Origin: Globomyces pollinis-pini | Taxonomy: Eukaryota; Chytridiomycota; Chytridiomycetes; Rhizophydiales; Globomycetaceae | NCBI GenBank assembly: GCA_025399215.1 | Contig: MU621117.1 | Location: 43,775-107,774 of the forward strand | DNA length: 64,000 bases | Reading direction: 5' to 3' | Shown: positions 37,901-50,200 of the stretch, one piece after another | How the letters are laid out: each line of letters opens with the position of its first letter | Numbering within the stretch: the first letter of the stretch is position 1 | Notes under the pieces: generated by a model | What the model was told of the DNA's origin: nothing | Databases searched by the model: none | What the model saw: the letters and a program-made list of their open reading frames with translations, nothing else | Made by a program: the position numbers and the translations under genes

Positions 37901-40900
37901 ATACAAGGCCAACTTGTTCAAGCACAGCGAAAATTAATTGTGTTGAAGGTTAACGAAGTTTCGCTTAATCGACTCCAAGCTGCAACCTGCTCTAACGAGA
38001 AGATGTTGATAAATGAAAATAAGAAGCTTCGGGTATAGTGGAAAAGGTTACTCATTATAGCAAACTTTGGATGAACTTGATAAAACTTCGGCACTTGCGA
38101 TTACAAGAATGTACAGAGACAAGCGACAAGCAATGGAGAAAATAGAATCTCTTTTTTCGACTTTAGAAAATTCTATACCTCTAACTAATTATAAGTCACT
38201 TCAAGACAAACTTGATATCGTAATATCGAAAAACAAGAACTTATTAGATCGAGAACAAGATTTGATTCAATTTCATTTAAGCCTACAGACACGAGAGCAT
38301 GACTTTATCGCTCTTGCTCAAAGAAATTACGATCTAGAGTTAAAGTTGGTAACTTTGCAATCTCAGAGCTATCCATCGGTTTGCTTTGGCAACTAATGTT
38401 AGGGAAATAAATCTATACCCTCAGGTTCTCTGGAAGTGCAAGTAGAACTGTTAAAAAAGAAATTACAGTTGGCAGAAGAAAAAACCCAAAGCAGTGTTCA
38501 GTCAGAAATCGCAGTAACAACACTTCATTAATGACAACTAGATGAAAACTCAATTAGAATTTATGGAGCAATTATATCTTAAATCAAAAGAGGAAATGCT
38601 TGAATTACAACAAGAACATTTTAACACGTTGTCACAGCTTGAGGTTTTTAGTACATTTCAACTTAACCATAGAACGCAATATCTGGAGAAGACTATGCGA
38701 AAATGAAAATAGAGAATGAAGCGTTATCTCAAGCTATTTTGAATTTGCAACGAGAAAAAGACAAAGGTAATAGTTTATTGAAAGCTGAGTCCAATTATAG
38801 CCGTGTCTATATCTGATGTTGCTACTCAACAAGCCTCCCACTTAAGGGAAAATATTCGGCAAGACAAAAGTGAAATCGAGACTTTACGGTCAGCTATGAA
38901 AGAGTTGCAGATGACAGATGACCAAAAGTTAATTATTGGACAACTAAATCAACACATCCTACAGTTACAAAAAAATGAAGCTAATGTTAATCAAGAAAAC
39001 AAAGATCTTAAGAGTAAATGTTTAAGATTAGAAAACACAATCCTACAGGTAATTCTGTTCATTAGATTCAACTTTTGAAGATCCAAGAACAAGCGAATAG
39101 CCTTGAAAAATTGAGTTTTGATTTCCGTTTAAAGACAAAATCTCGACTACAACTGCTTCATACTCGAATTGCAGACTTGAGGCAAAGAGCAACAGGGGCA
39201 GTCACATTAGAACGATATGAGGTAAATGAGCAAAAATTGATTGGATATCAGAGGGTCAGTGTTGCCAATAAGCGGTTATTCGATATAAAAGAAAGCTTAG
39301 ATAAAGCATTACATACAATGACTTTAGAAAAAATACGAGTAGAAGGTGCAATTTTACTTTATTGACTTTTTAGACAATTTACAAAAGCTTGGATTGCAAG
39401 AAAATTTGCAAAAGGAGTTGTTAAAAGCTTTGGAAAGCCCATCTAAAATTGAGCAACGTATCAGAGTTTGGCATGAAAAGATGGTTATCGCTCAATCAGA
39501 AGCACTTAAACTTCAAAGAGAGTTAGACAAGGCAAAGGATAGCTCTGGAGGCTTTGAAAAAGATTTTAGAGATTTGAGTAAAAGAACTGAAGAGCTAGAA
39601 GATCAACTGCTTCAGCTGCAAAGTGATCATGATATTCAGTTGCTAGATTGGGAAAAACAACAGAATGAATTCGAGCTTACCATATCTCAGTTCGAAGAGG
39701 AGCGAGACCGAATCTATATATCTGCATCTTCAGTCGAGGTAAAGCTGATAGCTAATTGTAGATGAGAGATGCTCTACCTGATAGAACATTACCAATTGGG
39801 GAGCAATTAGAGTCCTCATTACGTTTGTTGATGGAGAGGACAAGACAAGTTTCACTATTAAACAAAAAAATAATGGAAACTGAAAGTAAATGTATCCAAA
39901 AAAGTGAGCAGCTGCAGGTAGTTCGTATGTTATCGTAATTCTATAGAATGCGGTGAATGCTTTAAATGAATCAAATTTACAACTTGACAAGCTAAAATTA
40001 GAAAGAGATCAATGGCTTAATAGTTCCAGAGCTCCAAAACCCACTACTGACGCGATAGGTTACAAAATACATCCGTTAAACATGTAGAATTGGAAAAGAA
40101 ATACAACGATAAATCAAGAAATAGGGAAGCTAGAGCTCTTCAATTTGCACAAGAAACTTTAATGTCGTTGCAACGACAGGTAGCTCAAAAAGATGAAATG
40201 GTTGAAAAATACCGCAAGATGTTAAGTAATGTGAGAAAAGAATGTGCAGAAAAAGCAGTAAGGATATTTTCATTAATTTAGACGGAAAACGAGCATATTT
40301 TGAAAGCCAACTTAAAAATTGAAGAAATGACTCTTCGAGAAATACATCGATATAATCTTGAACCGAGTCAATTAATACAAGAAACAAAAAGCGGCATTAT
40401 GTAAAATGTGATAGCTGACATATTAGTGAAGAAGAGATGAAAATTATCAGCGAACTTCAGCGTTTAGTGTCAACCAAGGTACTTTATTTTATTTATTAAT
40501 GTCTCGTAGGATATTGCTATTGTGACAGCTGAATCGTCCATAACAGATCTCAAAGAACAACTAAGAGCACAAAATAGCAAAAGCAGTGACCAAATTAATG
40601 AAATGAAATCAATCGTGTTAGAAAAAGAGGATGAAATAACAAGACTGGTAGTTTTTCAAAAAATAATCTTAGAAAATTGAATATGCCCAATTGAATACAG
40701 AGATGAAAGAATTACAAGAAAGTTTAAATGCTCCCCCAGTTCCAGATCTAACAGATGTTGTTACCAGGTTGGAAAACGACATTGCGAATAAAGATTCTAA
40801 GCTAGCATCATCAGCAAAAGCCATACAAAAGGTAATATATACGTAAATTAAAACGTTTTAGTTGAAGAATCAATTAATGTCGATGTCCAAAGAGTTGGCA

Positions 40901-42580
40901 ATGAAATCCATCGTATCTGAAAATAACGTGTCGTCCAGCGAACATTCGTTAAGAAATGAAGTGCAACTCTTAGTTGAAAAAGTGAAAGATTTAGAATTGA
41001 AGAACAAAAGGTATGATTACAAATTAAACAGCCAGATTGGTCGATGCAAACGTTAGATCAAAAAAAGAACATGAGATAAACGAAATTGATCTAGAAAGGA
41101 CCACGAATGAATTAAGTACTCAACACATTTTATTTAAATTATAGTTCAGAAAAATTGTGAATTATCAAAATTCAAGGCCCAAGCAAACTCCAATACGTCG
41201 ACACCAACTCATATCGGAATGAAAACTTCTCCAACAGATTCAATCAATGTTTCATGTAAAAATGTTATTGCAATAACATTTAGCAAATGGAAATTTAAGT
41301 TGGGAAACAGAAAAAAAGTTTAAAAGACGAATAGAAATACTAAAAGACACCTTAAAGGAAAAGGTATGTATTACATCATTCATATAAGACAATCGAGCTT
41401 CAAAAAGCAGTCCATTCATTGAATTCACTAAAAGAATCACACACCAGATCAGAAAAAGATCGCTTAAAACTACAAAATCGATTGAAAAAGCTTTCTGCGA
41501 CTGAGATATCCAAGGAGAGTGACGAAATAATTCAAATGAGAGAAAAGATAAAAGAATTACAGAACACTTTAACAAGAGCCACATCATTAAAAGCTGCACT
41601 AACTAAAAAACCCACACCAGATGCAACTGTTTTACGGGATTCTAATTATCACAATTTGTTTGACAGTGTAACATACTCTGTGAATGAAAATGACAAAAAA
41701 GCACTGTTAAACAAGACCAATGATGAACTAATCAACATTATTTTACACTTAACACGAAAGCTGAATGGAGATATAAAGCCAAATGATTCAAATACTGAAG
41801 TATACAAACAGTTATCAGAATCGACATTACAGATAAAAAAGTTGAAAGCAGAGTTAAAGGCAGCAAGACAAGCTGCCGAAGAATCAAGTGAATCCCTGAG
41901 TGCTATTAAAAAGTATGATGTAAATGGTTGCTAATCATTAGAATTGAAGAGGAAAACGCGAAACTGAGACGAAATTTAGTAAAAGAGGGAACAAGGATCA
42001 AACTCATAATATCAAAAAATGAAGAGCTTCTAGTCACAAAAGAGCAATTGATAAAGGTTCGTTAGTTATACTTCTGAACAATAGGAAATCGTTGAATTAA
42101 GAAAAGTAATCGGATCTGTAGATAGCAGTGTCAAAATTGAAGAAGAAAAACAACTAAACAGACTGAATGAAGAATTAACTTCCATAGTGAGTATCAACCC
42201 TGACTAATCTAGTAATAGAAACATAAGCTACTAGAGAAAGATAGGTTGATTGAAGAACTTATGAACCCAGACAAAAACGAAGGAGCCAAAATCATTTCTG
42301 AAAACAGACGAATGAAGCGGGAGGTTAATATCCATCTCTGACTATTTTAGATGGAAATGCTCAACGTTCGACTTTCTAAACTATCCAAGACTGAATCAGG
42401 CACAGAAGTATTACAGAAAGAAAATCGTGATCTACTTGGTAGTCGAAAGATTTTTTAACGGATTTAGCTAAAGTACAACAATTTCAAAGTCTACAAGAAG
42501 AGCTAGACGATTTGAGATACAATTATAAGGAACTTCTCCGTCAGAACTTACATTATGAAAAAATGTTAAACCCATCTTAA
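34908..42580 (+). CDS. CEP290: CEP290-like centrosomal/transition-zone coiled-coil protein
   Basis: CEP290 bridges microtubules and membrane at the ciliary transition zone. The N-terminus aligns with human CEP290: WDTVLKINVESL against its WKEIMKV, then THVFRLTQMLLQ against HLFRITQSLMK. Internal matches include LIVLKVNEVSLNRLQ, LHTRIADLRQRATGAV and QRQVAQKDEMVEKYRKML. The extreme C-terminus, ELDDLRYNYKELLRQN, matches EIEDLKYNYKEEVKKN. Almost the whole protein is predicted coiled coil. Some 25-30 introns of about 25-30 nt interrupt it; the first is 34962-34987. Roughly 2300 residues against 2479 in human. Start chosen because it restores the conserved WxxxLK leader. Confidence 0.88.
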
Positions 42581-43114
42581 AAGTAATATAATTTGATTAA
42601 ATTCATATGATACTTGAATGCAAATATTTATTTAAAGTAAGTATCCATAATCACCAACATTAGAGTCTATTGGTGTTGAAACGCCCACTTGAAAATATAA
42701 TTTGGGCTGTGCTCATATTTACAGATTTCATTCTTCTGGTCCAGTTCGCCCATCCTATTCTTACATATGCTACTTTCTTATACAATTTAATTCAATTAGG
42801 GCATCTATTTTAGTAGTAAACAGTTTGGATTTTAATAGACTGCAAGATTCACTTCAGTCCAATAGATAGAGGATTATAATGACTGTCAATTATTATACCA
42901 GTATTGGAAATTGAACGTTAAGATTGTACCTGTTTATATAAACCAATACCTTATTCTGAATTCACTGTACCGCAAAACACCAAGGGAATGTATTAATTGC
43001 AATCTGATTCAAGTATCTAAAATCAATGGAATCAATTGCATATATAGAGTAATTAAGCAGATAGTTGGTTTACAACCCATTACAAAAAGGAGTTGAAGTT
43101 TTTTTCGATTTATT
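42581..43114. other. 534-bp spacer, possible tiny minus-strand gene
   Basis: No convincing gene. On the minus strand, MGELDQKNEI (start near 42757) can be spliced across an intron of about 35 nt to a short exon ending VGDYGYLL near 42640, about 28 residues in all. I cannot support it further. A plus-strand frame at 42911-43096 (61 codons) lacks any family resemblance and is judged chance. The rest is AT-rich. Confidence 0.3.
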
Positions 43115-45061
43115 ATGGGACCAAAGAGACGAGGAAAGAAAACTATGGAATCAAAACAATTGAATGAAGCTAAAGAGCCGTTGATTAAGGATGATTTGAA
43201 AACAACAAAACAAGATGCGAAAGGAGATATGGGAAATATTATCCTGCTGGTGATCCTTTGTAAAATGTTGGAAAGCTAACCAGCAGATTTACTTCAAGGA
43301 GTGCCATTAGGTCTAAGCTTTGGATCAATCCCTTACATTCTCAAGTCGAAATTGAATTACAGTGATTTGGCACTATTCTCATTATCATCATATCCATATT
43401 CTTTGAAAGTATTCTAATAGATTCCTAACAAACAGTTACTTTGGTCACCAATTGTAGATTCTACTTTTTTCAAGTCTATTGGAAGAAGAAAGTCTTGGAT
43501 TGTAATCGAATTAATGGTATTAAATTTTGTTAGATTCCAATCCAGTTTATTTTGGGACTATTTTTAATCTACATGGGATCCAAAATCAATAGATATTTAG
43601 AACTAGTAATTTTGCTTGATTGATGAAAGGATGAGATACCAGTTACCCTCTTGGCCATTTCATTCACGTTAATGGTCTTTCTTTGTGCAACTCAAGGTAT
43701 TGATAAGCGAAAGTATTAAAATTAGATATTGCTGTTGATGGATGGGCAATTTCCTTATTGACAGATGAAAACAAAGCTTATGCATCCACAGGTACCAATG
43801 AATCCAAATTAAACTTTAGCGCAAACTGTTGGACTGAACACTGGTAACGATATCCAATTTATTGGTAGGCTATTTTCTATCGTTTACGGTTTTTCTTGCA
43901 TTTAATAGTCCGGAGTTTTGGTATTCAGTGATTTGATTTACGTGCAGTAACAAATATATTTTGTCCAGTCCAATGGAGGAGGGATTGATCTCACTGGGTG
44001 GTTATTTACAGTTTTGGGGTTTTGCGTTCTTGGTTTGTAATTTTTGGCTGGTTTTCTTCAAAACAGAGGTTTAATGAGTAAAAAGTTTAAATGTATAGGT
44101 CCCAGATGGAGAAGATGAAGAATCTATTTCCTCTGTTTACAAAATTATTTTTGATATTATCCAAATGCCACGTATTTTTATGCTATTTATTCATTCATAT
44201 AGATATGAAAACATTCACATTTATCTTATTGATTGCTAAGATTGGGTTCATGGCAAATGAAGGTATGAAATGCTTGCTTACATGAAAGCTGTAACTGGTC
44301 TCAAACTGCTAGAATTGGGATTTAACAAGGAGTACTTAGCATTATCAGTTTGTTACAATTGTTTTTTATTGGCAGGTTTTAATTGACTTTCCGCTTCAAA
44401 TGGTTTTTGGCTACTATGCAGCGAAATGGTCGAGTGGTGATAAACCTCTTTTACCTTGGCTAGTTGGCTTCTATGGAAGATTATTTGCTGCCTTAGCGGG
44501 AATGGCGGTGGTCTATGCATATCCAAAAGAAGGAGTTACGGATATATATATGGCTGTGGTATTGTTTGCAACTGTGTTAGGATCTTTTTTCAAGTAACTT
44601 TAAACTTATTTTATGTATTCAGCACGATCCAATTTGTCGGGATGGGTAGTTATTTTACAAAAATATCTGATCCGGCTATTGGTAATTTTGCTATAACTTA
44701 AGTTGTAGGTGGGACTTACATGACCTTGCTAAACACACTCAGTAATTTGGGCGGTACTTGGCCAAAATATTTTGTATTCCTTGCCGTAGACTATTTTACT
44801 GATGCACCATGTTCAGTTCTTTCTCAGGATGGCAGCTCCATAAAGTGTTCCGACAACAAATCTAAAGAAACGTGCATATCTCTTGGTGGTAAATGTAGCT
44901 TCATATCAGATGGATATTACCTGGTTAACACAGGTTGTTTTCTGTTTGGATTGTTGACCTTGATTTTCTATATCCAACCCGCAATTGTAAAATTGCAAAA
45001 GATTCCTGATCAACAGTGGAGACTCAAAAGTAAAAAGAAAGTACTCGTTAAAATGAAATAA
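43115..45061 (+). CDS. SLC33A1: acetyl-CoA transporter, SLC33A1/AT-1 family
   Basis: Multi-pass ER/Golgi membrane carrier that imports acetyl-CoA for luminal acetylation. After a basic leader (MGPKRRGKKTMESKQLNEAK), conserved blocks follow. LLQGVPLGLSFGSIPYILKS opens the first helices, SLKLLWSPIVDS follows with intron removal, and CATQDIAVDGWAISLL is the family hallmark. TLLNTLSNLGGTWPKYFVF and a cysteine-rich luminal loop (DAPCSVL, then GGKCSF) lie near the C-terminus, again typical. The last residues are a lysine-rich cytosolic tail. About 12 introns of 25-36 nt. Roughly 540 residues, the family norm. Confidence 0.87.
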
Positions 45062-45079
45062 AGTCACGGGTATATTGAT

Positions 45080-45541
45080 AGTTAGAGATTGTGTTTTTCA
45101 TACAAATTCATTGTATGATTTCTAGTGACACCGTAATCGGGGTGAATGGTTGGCGACCGAGCACTAAAAATGAGTAACGAGTACTTTTGTATACCTTGGT
45201 TCCCTTTTCTTTGGAGAAAGTGACTTTGGATTAAATCCCATCCCAACAGAAGTTTCACCAGGAAACATTTCCTGTTTAGAATTCGTGTTTGGGGAATTGC
45301 CCATAAGTGATACAGGATCAGTAAGAACGTTCATTTTTGAAACTGTACTTCGTCCTGTAATCTGAATTGCTATTTATAGCTATGATGGAACAATGGGTCC
45401 AAAAAAGCCACCAAATAATGTTGGATAAGGCTGGCTAGTTGGGTCCCTCCATTAAATTCGAGAATAGAACGAATTAAATATAGATGAATGAGCGTGACTA
45501 AGAGAGCACTATAATAATTGTAAATATTTCATACTTGCCAT
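45080..45541 (-). CDS. unresolved small gene, probably on this strand
   Basis: The 555-bp space between the converging stops of the transporter and VAM7 looks coding but resists a unique model. On the minus strand, a candidate start at 45541 can be spliced into a frame with IRSILEFNGGTQLASLIQHY. A downstream block reads MNVLTDPVSLMGNSPNTN and SLSPKKREP, then across a clean 31-nt intron ARSPTIHPDYGVTRN. The splice joining the two blocks is ambiguous. On the opposite strand a frame containing GLNPIPTEVSPGNISCLEF is also open. No family recognised. Boundaries are approximate. Confidence 0.35.
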
Positions 45542-45616
45542 TCAAATTACAAAACGTACAATTCAATATTTATTGAAATACAACGATTAGAAAGATGAAT
45601 AGGAAGGGAAATTCTT

Positions 45617-46756
45617 TCATCCCTTTGCAATTCTATTCAATTTTTTATCAGCTACCTTAAGATGGGTACCCACGCGATTAACACTATCATCTATTTGCTC
45701 CAACAGAGCATTCTGAGAATCTAGTTCATCAGATATAGTAAGACTGATTTGTTTCTAGAAGTTACATATTAATCCACAACTTACCTGGCGACGCACAATT
45801 TCAGCCAAGGAGTTAACAACTTGATCTTGTTGGGCCATCTGCTGGTTTTGTAGCTGCAAGAGCCCTCGATCATCTAAGGTTCTGGTTATTTCAGTCTCTT
45901 GTGCTACCCCAAATTTCCTGTTTGAACGGGTAGGGAGAGTTGAAGTTTGACTGTTGGAAGAAAAAAGCAGATCTCGATCTCTAGAAAATGTATTGATTTG
46001 ATTGGTTTGATTTTGATTCGATGTATCTGACTGCTTAGTGATCGTTATTGACTCTGCCAATTCTGATAACATTGCCAGATCATTTTGAATATTCCTTAAC
46101 ATATCAATTCTCCTGTTTCGTTCCGATATTGCAAGATCACTGCAGTTTGTCAAAGTGGATTCTAGTTCGGAGAGGGTGGCAGTTGCTTCTTTGATTCCTT
46201 TACGGGCTTGTAATTTATTGGATTGTGAAGCAGCTATATCTCCAGTTAAAGCTAACCTCTCTCGCTTAACTAAACAAACCCTGATTTGACTAATAAAAGA
46301 TAAGAGCGAGTCGTAATTTTGTATCCATTGCTTTGAATCCACAGTATTGATTGTTGCAGAAGAATCTCGTACATTCAAAAAGTTTAGCCAAGCCTTCGAA
46401 TACTATTAGCAGATCATTTAAATACCTGACTTCTTCGGAGGGTAGGATCTACTGAGTTCTAACAGTAAAAAGAGATACAGTATTACCAAGATTTTGTTCA
46501 AGTAAATGGCCAACTGTGACTTTCTTTCTTCAATTACATTGGAATTGAATAATGCCAGTGACTTTGGAGGTAGTTCACCTAATGGAATCTGAATTGCGGA
46601 AAGATCCTTATGTAATTCACAGAAATCATTATAACGATGAGGAACGGACCAAGATCGAACAGGCCCTCGCAAGTTAATGATATAGACAGTGTGCCTTGAA
46701 GGTTTTTGGATTTCCCTTGTTTCGTTTATAGAAATCGAAAGAATTGGTTCTGACAT
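45617..46756 (-). CDS. VAM7: vacuolar SNARE Vam7 (PX domain plus Qc-SNARE)
   Basis: Qc-SNARE without a membrane anchor, recruited to vacuolar membrane by its PX domain and acting in homotypic fusion. The PX domain spans about residues 1-120, with VRSWSVPHRYNDFCELHKDL and later LNSVDPTLRRSQAWLNFLN after two introns of about 28 and 32 nt. A Ser/Thr/Gln-rich linker follows. The SNARE helix starts near VVNSLAEIVRRQ, with the zero-layer glutamine in DELDSQNALLEQIDD. It ends NRIAKG, with no transmembrane segment. About 350 residues, close to yeast Vam7. Confidence 0.88.
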
Positions 46757-47210
46757 GAAATTTTAACTTGGTAGAAATTCAATTACTTAGATCCAAGTAT
46801 GTCACACAATCAACAGGAGCACACATGAGATATCCAAGTTACCATTAACGAAGTCATTAACTGCTAGTTCTGTTGTATTGGAACCTAACGGTAAGCAGCG
46901 TCGTGTATGCGGAAACTGTTCAATGAAAGTGCTTTCATTTCGCGCGTTCATTACCAGCAAAATACCAATTCATTGTTACTACTTTGTCGCGCTTTCATGA
47001 TGGCCCTAAATCTTAACAGGGAACGTTGGTGGTATTAGTCGCTACGTGGCAATTTATAAACTAAATAACTGCATCATTCCCCAAATGACGCAAATCTCAG
47101 ATATCTATATAATCCAGTTGTAATATACTTTCTACATTTCCAGTAATCCAAGTCTTCAAATATTTTTCACATACTCATAACTGGACACATCATCTTTTAC
47201 TACTGAACTT
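46757..47210. other. 454-bp divergent spacer with a FYVE-tail-like open frame
   Basis: This space separates the VAM7 and TEL1 start codons. A plus-strand frame, 46791-47000 (70 codons), lacks a clear start. It contains SSVVLEPNGKQRRVCGNCSM, which resembles the C-terminal edge of a FYVE zinc finger, but the front half of such a domain is absent. No promoter element or RNA gene was recognised. Confidence 0.35.
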
Positions 47211-50200
47211 ATGGGATGGGAATCTGGAATAATCAAAAACTTGAATGGCAAACCAAAAGACAAGGCAAAAGCTTTACAAGAGCTTGGAGAGTGGATGAAG
47301 GATCCTAGCGCTCAGGAGAATCTCACTAGGTACTATTTCAATTGTATCTGACGATAGTAATGGTTGGACATCATTGATTAATGCCTTCTGTAAATGGCTT
47401 CCAAAAGAAATGGATTTACTATTGGATAAACTTACTCTGAACAATCGAATTGCCAACAATCAACTCTTGCTATGCATTCACTCTTTCAAAGATTTGATAT
47501 CAGTAGCATCAAAATTATACCCTCCTGCTTTGATAGAATCCCAATTATTACCATCTATACTGCAAATACTGGATTCAAATCCTCTGGAGGAATTATCTAT
47601 TTCGAAATCCCTTATAATTATACTGACTGAGTGTTTAGCTACTTTAGTCTCAGAAAGATCATTTAGGGAGCATTTAAAGGCTGAAGAATGGTAAACATCT
47701 TTAAATTTTTATCTATAGGGAAGAGTTGGTCAATTATTGTATTGAATTCTTTCTTGAAGAAAAGAGTGATGACATTGTCTTTGATCGAGCTGGTGAGTGA
47801 AATTATACTCACCATGATAGATAGGAGAAGTGAATGTGTCTATTTATCTTTATGTTTCACTCATTTAACTGGATCTACGTTTACTCAAAATATTCTTATA
47901 CATGCAGAAACTCTATTGCACTTTCTGTCAACTTACTTGAATCTCTATTTAGTGGAAAATTCATCATTTGAATATTTTCTTACTGTGTCTGCAAAGCTTT
48001 TACTGCTTTTAGATGTAGATAGACTGGATTTGTCTTTTGAATTTTTGAAATCAATTATTGGTATTGACGGTAAAAAGAACTTAACAATTTAGGCAGGTTG
48101 ATTACATTATCTACTAGTCGCAACGACACAATCAAACTTTGCTGCATCAATCTATTTAGAATCTTTCTAATTATTGGAATGCAAAGAGAAGATGATCAAA
48201 ATCATTCCCCTTCTACATTTATTTCATTAAGTTATCGTGTTTGGAATACATTGGAATCGAAAATAGAAGCCAGACAAATACACATTATCCCGATGCAAAA
48301 TTTTCATTTTCTCATTGAAGAAATTGAATTCAGAAATATTCCTAACTCTACCAATAGGATCTACGATTTGGTCAACGATGTTAATGAAGTTGGTGAAAAT
48401 GTTTTACAAACTTTTCAAAAACTAGATTTAATATCTGATGTTGTTTTGCTAGGTTTAGTAAATACTGACGACGAAAAACTACAGACAGATTTGAATGAGC
48501 CCAGGAAAAAAAGGATTAAAACAACCGATATCCCTTCTATGGTACTTGAATACCTGAAATCTTCTGACAATTTTTCGAAGTCTTTTATCTTACAAATACT
48601 GGCGTTGATTGCAAAGAAAAATCCTTTATTCCACGATAACATCAAATCTGATTATTTGGACTTTGCAATGAAATACGTTGCGAGTTATCAAGAAGGTATT
48701 TCTGAATACAGCATGTTGGTAATTTATAACTTGCTATGGCGTGAAAAAAATGTTGCAAAGATCGATTGGCTTGATATCAACGATTTTTGGGATAAATTAA
48801 TAACAAACTTTACCCAAAATTCAAAAGAAGAAGGCAATGATGTATATATTTTGTTATTCAACCTTTTCATTTCAAAGCAAACTAGCGTAATTTCAAATGA
48901 CAGAATGAATAATTTGATGACTATACTTATACAGAAATTAGGTACATTAAAATATTCAACACATTTTGTGGTTCTCTTTCAGCATTTGATACTAAAGATC
49001 CATAATCCCAAATTGATTGAAACTTTTACTTCAAACATCTTAAAGTTACACTTTCCGAGCAAAAACATGTTGGACAAATCAAATACTTGCAGCATCATGA
49101 AATTATTTCAAATTTTGCTTAAACAACCATGCCATGAATCGTCAATACAGACCGCACTTTGGGAAAACAAGTTTCGCTATTTCACTACTGATAAGAAGCT
49201 TTTCGAAATTGATTTTATATCATTTTCCAGGAGGGTCAGAATGGTTTCCGGCTATAACGGTATGGAATTGTCTAAATGTATCTTGGGATGTGATACAGGC
49301 CAGAAATTAGGAAAGCTGCCTATAACTTACCCAATCAAAGTAAAAGAAACTATTATTGATCATTTCAATACCATTATTTTGGACGAAACTTCCAAAAGTC
49401 GTCATTTGAACGCTGATGAAAACTTTCATTGGTCACTTTGGGTTGGAATACTTTTAAAGTTAACAGAAACCACAACTGAAAACGACCAACAGAATGAACA
49501 GGTTAAAAAGATGATTCTTGATCTCATGTCTGGCATTGCGATTGAGAAGGGCATCAGGATTGCCGATTCATTAGATCTCCAAGTCAGTCACAAAGTTTGG
49601 CCATTTAACAACTATGATACCGTTGATATTGTTAAACACTACTTAGAGTTTGAAGTATTGGATTCTCTTAATCAAATCGAAAATAATCTCAATTTGACTA
49701 AAAAAAGCAGTGGCAGAGTTCTTCTTTTTGAACTATCGCTGTACGGAAGTGATGAAATAGATATTCTGTTATTATCTCGAATGGAGCTGCACATATCGAT
49801 TATAACGCAGCTTTTTCAACAGGTTGACCTAAACGAAGTCCAGTTCATTGAAATCAAATCTGTATTACAGAATCTTTTTTTAAAAATTTTAAATTTGGAT
49901 TCCTGTTTGATACCAATCACAACAATGCTGAAAGTTTACCTGAAATATCTTGTTATTATCTTTGATGAAGGTTTGGCCTCCGATTTGACACGTTAGATTT
50001 CATGTTAATTACTATAAAACGCTTAACTTCAATCATGAGAGTGTATCAATACGAAAATAATTTTACCATCAGAGGGTTTTGCATTGAACTTCTCGAGGTT
50101 TTAATCCGAAACTATCTTGATATTATTATTCAGAACATAGACATGCGCTCAATGATAAAGTCTATGATAGAATTTTTTTATTCAACTCAAGCAGTATTTC

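Noticed and set aside
42911..43096. 61-codon plus-strand frame between CEP290 and the acetyl-CoA transporter
   Set aside because: No homology, no codon-level character, and in an AT-rich spacer; likely chance.
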